A DNA stretch of 64,000 nt, from contig NZ_CP197466.1 in the NCBI RefSeq assembly GCF_052180255.1, positions 930,001 through 994,000 on the forward strand, given 5' to 3'. Source of the stretch: Paenibacillus_AM sp052180255 (GTDB lineage Bacteria > Bacillota > Bacilli > Paenibacillales > NBRC-103111). Shown piece by piece: positions 35,211 through 43,303 of the stretch (position 1 is the first letter of the stretch; the number at the start of each line of letters is the position of its first letter). Made by a program: the position numbers and the translations under genes. The notes below the pieces were generated by a model. The model searched no databases and was not told where the DNA came from. It was given only the letters and a program-made list of their open reading frames with translations.

Positions 35211-35500
35211 AACGACGAAATCGAAAGGCACCCTGTTGGGTGCCTTGATTGGTTTGTATGGACTCATATGGAACGTTGTTGTGAACATGATCATCGGAGT
35301 GACGATTCGATATCAAGACAAGAGATCCGGCCACCACTGCTGAAACTTCGGGCTGACCCGAATCAGTTCGTCAATCCGCTCCGTCTACCGGGAGCCGAAG
35401 CCGGCGCGGAAACGAGCCAATTGCCATCTCGCATGAACCTCCCAGCCTTCCCCGTTCAATCGAGTCCTATCATGATGTTTCATCTCCTTTATTCATAAAT

Positions 35501-36037
35501 TTATTTTCTTCGCAGTCGCCTGGCGGCCTTCATGCCGAACAACACCCGTAGCACGCGGTTCCTACGAATCACAAAATGGTAAAGCAGCATAATTACAAGG
35601 CTTGCCGCCGCAAGCAGAAAGAGAAGCTTCGCCGGAACCGGCCGACGGAGAGCGTATATCAGATAACCGATCGTGACAATCACCGGTTGGTGCAGCACAT
35701 AAATGGGCATCGACGCTTCCATGCCGAACGCCAGCGGAACGCCGAGGCGTAGCAGCCGTTCCTTCAGGAAGCCTTTCGAGTCCCGTTTCTGCAGCGAATA
35801 ATACGCGCTGATCCCGGACACCGCAAAAAAGACCAGCATCATCCAATTCACGACAAGGTTCGTATAGGCGAAGATGAAGCCGTTATCCATCACATTGTTT
35901 TTGACATGCCAGGGCTGAGGATTGAAAAACATCGAGCAATGATACAAAACGACGACGAGCGTCATTGATATGCGGATCCAATCCAGATCCGTCTGCCGCG
36001 CGGAAGCGGATGATATCGCGGGTTGCCCAAGCCACAT
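35501..36037 (-). CDS. Acyltransferase 3 family protein with large internal deletion
   Basis: Integral membrane acyltransferase remnant, 178 residues. The first part (about 15-110) matches the N-terminus of the family: RQTDLDWIRISMTLVVVLYHCSMFF, with the usual His, and FFAVSGISAYYSL then FLKERLLRLGVPLAFGM. Without a break it continues with EASMPIYVLHQPVIV and two more helices, which normally form the C-terminal end of proteins of 370-400 residues. About 200 central residues are therefore missing in frame. Start: ATG 36037 with AAGGAG 11 nt upstream, or TTG 36061 overlapping the gntR stop. It is last in the GntR-ABC operon. Probably inactive as an acyltransferase. Confidence 0.75.
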   Translation of the reverse strand: MWLGQPAISSASARQTDLDWIRISMTLVVVLYHCSMFFNPQPWHVKNNVMDNGFIFAYTNLVVNWMMLVFFAVSGISAYYSLQKRDSKGFLKERLLRLGVPLAFGMEASMPIYVLHQPVIVTIGYLIYALRRPVPAKLLFLLAAASLVIMLLYHFVIRRNRVLRVLFGMKAARRLRRK

Positions 36038-36057
36038 GACAGGAATAGCTCCTTTTT

Positions 36058-36423
36058 TCAATAAATCATCTTCAACAGCTCAATGACTTCATCCAAGGTA
36101 AGGCCGAAGGATTTGTAGTAGGAAGTGTCGCTTTCCATTTGCTTCAAAACCGTCTTATTGCGCATCAGCAGCATCTCCTCGGGTGAAAATTCGGCGACAA
36201 AGCATCCTTTGCCGGTTACGGTGTTGATCAAACCGCTTCGTTCAAGCTCTTCCCAAGCTTTCTTTACGGTGATGACGCTAACACGAAGCTCCAGGGCAGC
36301 CTGCCGAATGGGCGGTAAACAATAGCCGCCTTCTAACTCACCTTTCAGAATTTGGGCGCTGATTTGTTCGAAAAGCTGCTGATAAATTGGTTTCTCAGAT
36401 GTGTTCGAGATTAATAAGTTCAT
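36058..36423 (-). CDS. GntR family regulator, YtrA type
   Basis: Short GntR-type repressor, 121 residues, consisting of the winged helix-turn-helix (PIYQQLFEQISAQILKGEL, then LRVSVITVKKAWEELERSGL and GKGCFVA) and a short C-terminal dimerisation helix pair as in YtrA. Such regulators control neighbouring ABC transporters. It overlaps the permease gene by 4 bp and the acyltransferase remnant follows. Probable operator: the inverted repeat at 37945-37970 in the promoter of the operon. Confidence 0.88.
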   Translation of the reverse strand: MNLLISNTSEKPIYQQLFEQISAQILKGELEGGYCLPPIRQAALELRVSVITVKKAWEELERSGLINTVTGKGCFVAEFSPEEMLLMRNKTVLKQMESDTSYYKSFGLTLDEVIELLKMIY

Positions 36424-37076
36424 AGGATTTCCACTTTTAGGAATCGCTTAACCCCAATCCGATAAGCTATCATGGTGAATGCAGCAAATATCACGATTCC
36501 TGCAATCAGAATGGATATTTGAAGCGTCGTATTATCAGCACCGCTACCATTGAAAATGTCTGACACATAAGAATTCTCGATTCCGACCCACTGTGCAACT
36601 CCGGCAAAAAGCATAGCAGCCGCTATAGATACAAGCTGCGCTGCACCATATTTATACGCCGTCTTGTAAAACATGGGTATCAAGATAATGTTATAGATCG
36701 CAAACATGACAAAGCATAAACCCCAGAAACCCATGTACGGCGCGAAGAAATGGTACGTCACATTCGGGTATAGGTGAATCGTGAACAAACCATAGATCAT
36801 AGCGATCACAATATGCATTAATTCCAAGATAACAAAAACGGACACCCTTGCCTTCACTATGTCTTTCTTGGTTACAGGCATCATCGAGGTAAAGAGTAAA
36901 TCGTTGGCGCCTCTAAATTGGGCGAACAAATTCGGTGCTGATACCCAGAAAAAATACATAACCACAATCATATACAGCCAACCCGGAATGAGCATTAAGG
37001 CGCCCATCAAAAAAGGAAATACAAAAAACAACGGATTTACGCCTAATTTCAAATCTTTTATCAATAAGTTATACAT
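36420..37076 (-). CDS. ABC-2 type transporter permease
   Basis: Permease of 218 residues with six predicted helices. The N-terminal part has KDLKLGVNPLFFVFPFLMGAL and the DLLFTSMMPVTKKDIVKAR segment, the usual coupling region in ABC-2 permeases found with YtrB-like ATPases. It overlaps the ATPase gene by 8 bp and the regulator gene by 4 bp, so all three are coupled. Substrate unknown; similar three-gene sets respond to cell-wall antibiotics (inference). Confidence 0.85.
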   Translation of the reverse strand: MYNLLIKDLKLGVNPLFFVFPFLMGALMLIPGWLYMIVVMYFFWVSAPNLFAQFRGANDLLFTSMMPVTKKDIVKARVSVFVILELMHIVIAMIYGLFTIHLYPNVTYHFFAPYMGFWGLCFVMFAIYNIILIPMFYKTAYKYGAAQLVSIAAAMLFAGVAQWVGIENSYVSDIFNGSGADNTTLQISILIAGIVIFAAFTMIAYRIGVKRFLKVEIL

Positions 37077-37923
37077 ACATATCCTCCTTTTTCGCGAAAT
37101 AAATCATGATTTCCTCGAGACTCGGTGTGGCTGCTTTCACATCGGAAGATGGATCTAAGTCTTTGGTATGGATCAATCCTGTAAAACCAAATGAATTCTT
37201 TTTGTAAGAAATCAATTGTTCTTTCACCTGGCTAAGCTGGCTTTCGCTACCACTCAGTAAACGATATGATTCCATAAATTCTTCTTTCTCTGCACTATTA
37301 ATAATTTGCCCGTTTTCGATATAGGTAATAAAATCCGCGCATTTTTCCAAATCAGATGTAATGTGAGTAGAGAAAAGAATGCTGATTTCGCCATCAACGA
37401 CGAGTTCTTGAAAAATATCCAACAGACCATCTCTTGCGACCGGATCAAGTCCGCTTGTCGGTTCATCAAGAATGAGTAGCTTCGCACCATGGGATAAAGC
37501 AATGGCCAAGCTGTACTTTACTTTCATTCCTGTCGACAATTCGGCGATTTTTTTGTTTTCATCCAATTTGAATCTTCTCAGATAGTTGTAATAGGTTTCA
37601 TCATCCCAATTCTTGTAGAACTTCTTAATTACATCGGTCAACGTTTTCATCTTGCTTCGAGTATAAAATTCGAAGCCGCCGAATGCGTATCCGATTTCTT
37701 GCTTCAACTCGATTTCATGTTCGGCGATGTTCTTGCCCAAAATGCATACCTCGCCGCTATCAATGTGAATCATTTTCAAGATTGATTTTATCGTGGTTGT
37801 TTTTCCTGCACCATTGGCACCGATGAATCCCATAATATATCCCTTTTCCAGTTGAAACGATACGTCCTTTAACTCAAAATTCGGGTATTGCTTATTTATA
37901 TTTCGAATGTCTAATGCCAGCAT
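37069..37923 (-). CDS. ABC transporter ATP-binding protein
   Basis: ATPase of 284 residues. Walker A GANGAGKTT (about 36), Q-loop GYAFGGFEFY, signature LSTGMKVKYSLAIAL, Walker B LLILDEPTSGLDP, and H-loop STHITSDLEK. The C-terminal 75 residues form an additional small domain. The signature LSTGM instead of LSGGQ is common in YtrB/BcrA-like ATPases. AGGAGG lies 6 nt before ATG 37923, which is preferred to the in-frame start 14 codons upstream. First gene of the ATPase-permease-GntR-acyltransferase operon. Confidence 0.9.
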   Translation of the reverse strand: MLALDIRNINKQYPNFELKDVSFQLEKGYIMGFIGANGAGKTTTIKSILKMIHIDSGEVCILGKNIAEHEIELKQEIGYAFGGFEFYTRSKMKTLTDVIKKFYKNWDDETYYNYLRRFKLDENKKIAELSTGMKVKYSLAIALSHGAKLLILDEPTSGLDPVARDGLLDIFQELVVDGEISILFSTHITSDLEKCADFITYIENGQIINSAEKEEFMESYRLLSGSESQLSQVKEQLISYKKNSFGFTGLIHTKDLDPSSDVKAATPSLEEIMIYFAKKEDMYV

Positions 37924-37944
37924 ACCGTGCCTCCTCATCAAATT

Positions 37945-37993
37945 GTACATGTTGTGCATACACAATGTACCATGAGGGGTTTTATTAAGTCAA
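37945..37993 (-). promoter_or_regulatory. Promoter and likely GntR operator of the ABC operon
   Basis: Minus strand TTGACT (37988-37993), 18 bp, TACATT (37964-37969). An imperfect inverted repeat, GTACAT.TGTG....CACA.ACATGTAC with one bulge (37945-37970), covers the -10 and the start of transcription, where a YtrA-type repressor would block RNA polymerase. Confidence 0.6.
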
Positions 37994-38032
37994 CAAGTTT
38001 TTAAACTAAATTTTGGATATTCCTTTTCACCC

Positions 38033-38076
38033 TACTTGTGATACGGTTCTCCGCGCTGTCTATAACGGCAAGTTTT
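38033..38076 (+). repeat. Dispersed repeat, copy C
   Basis: TACTTGTGATACGGTTCT at the left and AACGGCAAGTTTT at the right; same length as copy A. It lies between the ABC operon promoter and the terminator of the acetyltransferase gene. Confidence 0.6.
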
Positions 38077-38108
38077 AGGGCCATCCCACAAAGGATGGCC
38101 CTTCTTTT
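38077..38108. terminator. Hairpin terminator beside copy C
   Basis: GGGCCATCC, loop CACAAA, GGATGGCCC, followed by TTCTTTT on the plus strand; on the minus strand it is positioned to end the acetyltransferase gene (AAAACT after the stem is a weak tail there). Confidence 0.75.
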
Positions 38109-38141
38109 GATCTTAACGTTCTTCAACTGATTGGAAGCAAA

Positions 38142-38618
38142 TCAGAGGTGCAACACAGTTATTGACTCGTCGTTGAAAACTTCACCGTTGTCACGGAAGC
38201 CAAAGCTTTCATAAAGTTTTTTGGCAGCGATGTTTTCAGGTTTATAAGGAATCCAACAAAAATGTGCTGGCCCTGCTGGATAGGTACGAATAAATTCCAA
38301 AATCTTTTTCATAGCCTCCCGACCATAACCCCTGTTCTGGTATTGCTTATCAATCATCAGTCGCATGATGCAATAGTTGACTTCTGCGATAGATGGTTCA
38401 TCATATCCAGTGATTCCATAAGCCAACATAACAAAACCGACCGGCTGCTCATCAGCGTAAATGACAAATGGAAATGGATGCCCCCCATTGGTTGCAAGAA
38501 CATAACACGAAGCCACACTTGACAGATTGGACGCAACAAAGCGCCGTTGGTCTTCTGATACTTCCAAGTTAAACATGGCACGCCGGTTTTTCAGTGTGAT
38601 CTTTCTGAGTGTAATCAT
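38142..38618 (-). CDS. GNAT family N-acetyltransferase, spermidine-type
   Basis: Acetyl-CoA-dependent acetyltransferase, 158 residues. The acetyl-CoA site is in RLMIDKQYQNRGYGREAMKKIL (about 88-108), and the C-terminal NIAAKKLYESFGFRDNGEV is typical of GNAT proteins. The N-terminal ITLRKITLKNRRAMFNLEVSEDQRRFVASN and the pattern VLATNGGHPFPFVIYADEQPVGFVML resemble BltD/spermine-spermidine acetyltransferases; a polyamine substrate is probable but not certain. Monocistronic. Confidence 0.82.
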   Translation of the reverse strand: MITLRKITLKNRRAMFNLEVSEDQRRFVASNLSSVASCYVLATNGGHPFPFVIYADEQPVGFVMLAYGITGYDEPSIAEVNYCIMRLMIDKQYQNRGYGREAMKKILEFIRTYPAGPAHFCWIPYKPENIAAKKLYESFGFRDNGEVFNDESITVLHL

Positions 38619-38740
38619 ATTGATCTTCTCCCATCATCCCTATTTACTGCGTTTGCGTCCGCATAAATAACATACAATTTATTCAAAAAAAGTAATAGAC
38701 TTATGTTGGATTTTTTTTTATTTTCAGGAGGGATGTGGGA

Positions 38741-38875
38741 ATGAGGATTTTTAAGACACACCATGACTTTGTCACCCTGCGCCGCACCGGTGCAATTCCG
38801 GTAACGCTCCTCGATCAAGTCGAGGGCTACTTTCAACAACTAAAGAACGAACTAGAGGATTCAGAAAAGGGATGA
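38741..38875 (+). CDS. Small protein of 44 residues, unrecognised
   Basis: AGGAGGG lies 8 nt before ATG 38741. The product, MRIFKTHHDFVTLRRTGAIP followed by VTLLDQVEGYFQQLKNELED, has a beta-like start and an amphipathic helical end, with no membrane segment. It ends about 75 nt before the large histidine kinase gene in the same direction. I do not recognise the family. Confidence 0.45.
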   Translation: MRIFKTHHDFVTLRRTGAIPVTLLDQVEGYFQQLKNELEDSEKG

Positions 38876-38949
38876 TAGAATTTGATTTGAGAGATTCCTG
38901 AGAGTGAGGAATGATAACATATGGTTCAGGATTTGGGGAGGGGCAGGTT

Positions 38950-41900
38950 TTGAAGCGAATGAATTACCGTAGACTCGCAGGGATTATCGTTATATTTGTC
39001 ATTACGATCGCGACCTACTCTGGTTTATATATGAAGACGATTCCAAGTTCTACGGCACCAATTGCTCATCAAGGCGTGCTTGATCTATCCAGTTGGAATT
39101 TCAAACAAGAGGGAACGGTTAGGTTAAATGGGGAATGGGAGTTTTATCGTGATGCCTTGTTAGAACCAACTGATTTTGATAAATCTTCTGCAAAAGCCAG
39201 CTTTATGTTGGTTCCGGGATCATGGGGAGGAAGTCACGAAAATGCAATGAGTAGGCGTGGTTATGCCACATACCGCTTGCATGTGTTACTTCCATCAAAC
39301 ATGGCAAGTACCGACTTCGGAATGAAAGTAACGAGCATCCGTATGTCGCACAGACTATTCGTCAATGGAGCGCTTCAAGGGGAAAGTGGTCGGCCTGCAA
39401 CAGGGAGTGAGAATCACAAGCCGGGCAATACACCTTATATCACTTTTTTTCATACGAGTGACAAAACAGTCGAAATTGTAATTCAAACAGCCAACTATGT
39501 CTTCTTGGATGGAGGTGTGAATCCGATCCAATTCGGCTTATCTCGAGACATTAGTATGCAGGATAGTGTTAAGATTGCGGCCGATGTAGCGGGTATATTG
39601 ATTCTCGGGATGTTTGGGGCGTATCACCTTAGCGTGTTCGTTTTACGAGGTAAAGAGAAAATGTATTTATATACGGGTCTTTACTTGTTAACACTGCTTA
39701 TTAGCCAGCTTATTTATGGTGAAAAAATATTGCTGCGATTTATACCTGATATTCCGTTTGATATCGCTTACCGGATTCAGGATGGAGGGCTGCTGCTTAG
39801 TTCAATAGCATGTCTACTTTTTTTCTGCTCGCTCGATCCTCGCATCATGACAAAACGGGCACGAATCGCATGGATATCACCTATTGTTCTCTATCTGGTG
39901 GCTATGCTTGTACTTCCTTATCGCATATATACCGAACCCAAGTATTTATTTTTCATCTATATCGGCGTCATGTCTACTACCATTTTTGCGAGGATGATCT
40001 ATCTCTCTGTTCGTAAACAGCAAGCTTCCGAGAGGAAAGAGTGGATGCTTTTTATCGGAGCAATTGTGTCACTAATGATCTTCCTCGCACAAGGCATGCT
40101 CTATTATATGAACTTGCAGCAGACGGACTTGTTGGGAAAGCTCGGTGCGATCTGTTTCATAACACTCGTCAATCTTCTTCTAGCGGTGCGATTTACGAAT
40201 GCGTATGAGAAGTCAGAAAAGCTGGCGGAGCAGCTGCTTTTATCCAACCAATTAAAAGATGAGTTTCTAACACACACTTCTCACGAGATCAAGACACCTT
40301 TGCACGGGATTATGAATATGACGGCTCATTTGTTGGATGATAGGGAGCGAAATTTGACACCTGATCAGAAACAAAATTTATGGCTGGTTAACGATACCGC
40401 GATAAAGCTGTCTATGTTAATTCATGATCTAATCGATGTGACACGCCTTAAGCATGGAGAACTACGACTTTTGGAAATGGTTGTGGACGTTAGAGTCGTG
40501 ACTCAAATTGTGTTTGATGTTCTTCATTTTGAATTAGTAGGGAAAAAGGTTATTTTGGACAATCAAGTCGATCCGAATATACGGGTTATTGCTGACGAAA
40601 ATCGACTGAGACAGGTCATGTACAACTTGGTTCATAATTCGATTAAACACACGGAACGTGGGTTCATTCGTGTTTCTTCGAAAGTGGAGATGAATCAAGT
40701 TACGATTGTTGTACACGACACAGGTACAGGAATCCTTTCACAAAGTCATGAAATAATTTTCGAATATTTTGAACAGCACACACAGCCCCCTTCCTATAAC
40801 GGGTATACGGGAATGGGAGTTGGGCTGTATATCAGCCGCAAGCTAATTGAGCGAATGCATGGAACCATTGACGTGGTGTGGTCTGAAGTTGGAGAAGGTA
40901 CACGTATGGCGTTCACACTTCCACGTGCAGATACGTTTGACTTCTTAGGAGAAACTGCCGTTACCTTGGAGCAGCCGGGGCGTATGCCGATGATACAAGC
41001 TTCGCTGGATGTGCTGGATGAACAAGGCCCTACAATTCTGATCGTAGATGATGAAGCGTCAAATATCCATATTCTACATCAAATGTTAAGCCGACATCGC
41101 TACAATGTACTTACTGCATTTTCAGCTAGAGAAGCATTGTTGAAAATGAAACAATATCCAGATATCGACCTTGTTATTCTCGATGTAATGATGCCTGAAA
41201 TGTCTGGTTTTGAACTTTGTCGTACGCTTAGGCAGCAGCACTCCATTTTGGATTTACCGATTCTGATTGCAACAGTCAAAGATACCAATCAGGATATCTC
41301 ACTTGCCTTCAAGGTCGGTGCCAACGATTTTGTCACCAAGCCGTTTGACGTAGATACACTCATTGCTAGAATCCAGACGCTAATTGCAATGAAAAATTCG
41401 ATCCAGGAAGCGCTTCGCAACGAGCAGGCGTTTCATCAAGCGCAGATCAAGCCGCATTTTCTATATAATGCGCTTAGCAGTGTCATTGCATTTTGTTATA
41501 CAGATGGTGAAAAGGCAGCTCATTTGCTGTCTATGCTTAGTCAATACTTACGCTATATTTTGGATATGGATCGATCAACTTTGTTCGTGCCGCTTTATCA
41601 GGAGATGGAACTTATTGAAGCTTACGTTGAGATTGAGAAAGCAAGGTTCCGGGATCGATTCCAGTTTGTTTGTTCTATAGATGAAAGCTTGCAGCATCAT
41701 GAAATTCCTTTTTTATGTATTCAGCCATTTGTGGAAAATGCGATTCGTCACGGTTTATTTGAGAAGGGTGGGCACGGTAAGGTTCATCTTACAATTGAAC
41801 AAACCGATGATTTGTTCATCCGTGTGATTGTCGAAGATGATGGAGTAGGAATGCCACTAGAGGTGCTTCACTCATTGACGACGGGTGAGCGTAAAGTAGG

Positions 41901-42042
41901 GGGAATTGCCATTACGAATATTCGCAAGCGGTTGGAATCCTTGCCTGGAGCGGGTTTTGTTATTCATTCTGAAGCTGGCAAAGGGACGAAGGTTACGATT
42001 CAATTGCCGGTTATGGAGCAGCGAAGCGGAGAAATTACATAG
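38950..42042 (+). CDS. Hybrid sensor kinase: 7TMR-DISM, HisKA, receiver and LytS-type kinase
   Basis: Very large membrane kinase, about 1030 residues. Order: anchor helix (about 8-26), extracellular 7TMR-DISMED2 jellyroll (45-190), seven membrane helices (205-415), HisKA with HTSHEIKTPLHGIMNM (His about 450), ATPase 1 (to about 665) with DTGTGILSQSHEIIFEYFEQH, receiver domain (about 700-815) with IVDDEASNIH and acceptor LVILDVMMPEMSG, then a second kinase of the LytS type with HQAQIKPHFLYNALSSVI (about 843-860) and ATPase 2 (EDDGVGMP). TTG 38950 has GGAGG at 8 nt. The regulator gene follows after 23 nt. The ligand is unknown; DISMED2 domains are thought to bind carbohydrates. Confidence 0.88.
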   Translation: MKRMNYRRLAGIIVIFVITIATYSGLYMKTIPSSTAPIAHQGVLDLSSWNFKQEGTVRLNGEWEFYRDALLEPTDFDKSSAKASFMLVPGSWGGSHENAMSRRGYATYRLHVLLPSNMASTDFGMKVTSIRMSHRLFVNGALQGESGRPATGSENHKPGNTPYITFFHTSDKTVEIVIQTANYVFLDGGVNPIQFGLSRDISMQDSVKIAADVAGILILGMFGAYHLSVFVLRGKEKMYLYTGLYLLTLLISQLIYGEKILLRFIPDIPFDIAYRIQDGGLLLSSIACLLFFCSLDPRIMTKRARIAWISPIVLYLVAMLVLPYRIYTEPKYLFFIYIGVMSTTIFARMIYLSVRKQQASERKEWMLFIGAIVSLMIFLAQGMLYYMNLQQTDLLGKLGAICFITLVNLLLAVRFTNAYEKSEKLAEQLLLSNQLKDEFLTHTSHEIKTPLHGIMNMTAHLLDDRERNLTPDQKQNLWLVNDTAIKLSMLIHDLIDVTRLKHGELRLLEMVVDVRVVTQIVFDVLHFELVGKKVILDNQVDPNIRVIADENRLRQVMYNLVHNSIKHTERGFIRVSSKVEMNQVTIVVHDTGTGILSQSHEIIFEYFEQHTQPPSYNGYTGMGVGLYISRKLIERMHGTIDVVWSEVGEGTRMAFTLPRADTFDFLGETAVTLEQPGRMPMIQASLDVLDEQGPTILIVDDEASNIHILHQMLSRHRYNVLTAFSAREALLKMKQYPDIDLVILDVMMPEMSGFELCRTLRQQHSILDLPILIATVKDTNQDISLAFKVGANDFVTKPFDVDTLIARIQTLIAMKNSIQEALRNEQAFHQAQIKPHFLYNALSSVIAFCYTDGEKAAHLLSMLSQYLRYILDMDRSTLFVPLYQEMELIEAYVEIEKARFRDRFQFVCSIDESLQHHEIPFLCIQPFVENAIRHGLFEKGGHGKVHLTIEQTDDLFIRVIVEDDGVGMPLEVLHSLTTGERKVGGIAITNIRKRLESLPGAGFVIHSEAGKGTKVTIQLPVMEQRSGEIT

Positions 42043-42065
42043 ATGATGAGAAAGGGGGGGCTCGA

Positions 42066-43160
42066 GTGTTTAACGCTGTAATTGTTGAAGACGAGGAGCT
42101 GATTTTAGATTTAATGAAGCATGTGATCGGTCATAGCAAGCACTACAACATTATAGGGGCTTTTACAGATCCTTATGAAGCTCTAGCAGCGTTGACGAAA
42201 TTGAAGCCAGATGTTGTATTTTTAGATGTAGAAATGCCGAAGCTTAACGGACTTGAACTTGCAATGCAGTTAAATGATACGTTTGATGATGTCAAAATTA
42301 TTTTTACAACAGCATACAAGCAATATGCGCTGGAAGCTTTTCAAGTATATGCGTTTGATTATATTCTGAAGCCCGTGACTCCTGCGGCTATCGAACGGGT
42401 GACGGGACGTTTAAATAAACAGATGAAACCAACTGAGCAATCTGCTCTGCCTCGGCGTAAAGCTACGGTCCGATGTTTGGGTGGGTTGGAGGTTCGAAGT
42501 GCAGAAGGGGAGCTTGTTCATTTCTCTACACGTAAGGCGGAGGAGCTGTTTGCCTATTTTTTGTGTCATCCATCCAAAGAAATTAGCAAATGGCAGTTGA
42601 TGGATGTATTATGGCCGGATATCGATGAAGAAAGAGCTACCCCTAATCTTCACAATACGGTATATCGAGTTAAAAAAGTGCTCAAGGAGCATGAGCTTGG
42701 GATGGAATTATTGAAAATCAATGAGGGCTATATCCTTGAGCCAAGAGATCAGCAGTATGATGTACTTGCTTATCTGCAGGTGAATGATAATCAAGTCGAT
42801 GTCGCACTTACTGAGGATTTATGTGCTTTGTATAAGGGGACGCTACTAGAAGGAAAAGATTATTATTGGAAACTGCCTCTTGAAGAGCTATTTAGCAAGA
42901 AGTTTCATTCGCTCATGCATAGGCTTATACAAGCAAATCTGGCTGAAAAAAATTGGGAGAAGGTGGAGTTAAAGCTAGATAATTTCCTGCGTTTATACCC
43001 CCTTCATGAAGAGATGAATCGAACTTTGATTGAGTTGTATTTGCAAATGGGTAGACGTGAACAAGCTGTGAAGCATTATAACAAGTTTGAACAGATATAT
43101 CGCGATGAGCTAGGGCTTGAATTACCATGTGAAATTCAGCGTTTGGTAGCCATGGCATAG
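42066..43160 (+). CDS. Response regulator with BTAD/SARP-type output
   Basis: Partner of the preceding kinase, 364 residues. Receiver domain (1-120) with IVEDEE, acceptor in VVFLDVEMPKLNG and Lys in YILKPVTP; then a winged helix of the OmpR/SARP type (about 135-225; VRCLGGLEVRSAEGE, RKAEELFAYFLCHPSKEISKWQLMDVLWPD) and a bacterial transcriptional activation domain of TPR-like helices (240-360). This layout is known mostly from Streptomyces SARP regulators but also occurs in Paenibacillus. GTG 42066 has a GGGGGG-rich ribosome site. A terminator follows. Confidence 0.88.
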   Translation: MFNAVIVEDEELILDLMKHVIGHSKHYNIIGAFTDPYEALAALTKLKPDVVFLDVEMPKLNGLELAMQLNDTFDDVKIIFTTAYKQYALEAFQVYAFDYILKPVTPAAIERVTGRLNKQMKPTEQSALPRRKATVRCLGGLEVRSAEGELVHFSTRKAEELFAYFLCHPSKEISKWQLMDVLWPDIDEERATPNLHNTVYRVKKVLKEHELGMELLKINEGYILEPRDQQYDVLAYLQVNDNQVDVALTEDLCALYKGTLLEGKDYYWKLPLEELFSKKFHSLMHRLIQANLAEKNWEKVELKLDNFLRLYPLHEEMNRTLIELYLQMGRREQAVKHYNKFEQIYRDELGLELPCEIQRLVAMA

Positions 43161-43176
43161 TATGTTGCTGTATACG

Positions 43177-43207
43177 AAAAGCAGGGGAACAATCCTCTGC
43201 TTTTTTT
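43177..43207 (+). terminator. Terminator after the BTAD regulator
   Basis: AAAAGCAG.GGA, loop ACAA, TCC.CTGCTTTT, followed by a T run to 43207. Confidence 0.85.
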
Positions 43208-43303
43208 ATGTCGGCATGATCTGACAGCTTGTGAGAACTTTGAGAGAAGTGTTTGGTAATATTTGCATTACAGGAATATTAATATTTGGATGGAAGGCTG
43301 GGA

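Noticed and set aside
35149..35343. Open frame of 64 codons containing repeat copy B
   Set aside because: No ribosome site, runs through the repeat and a hairpin; not convincing as a gene.
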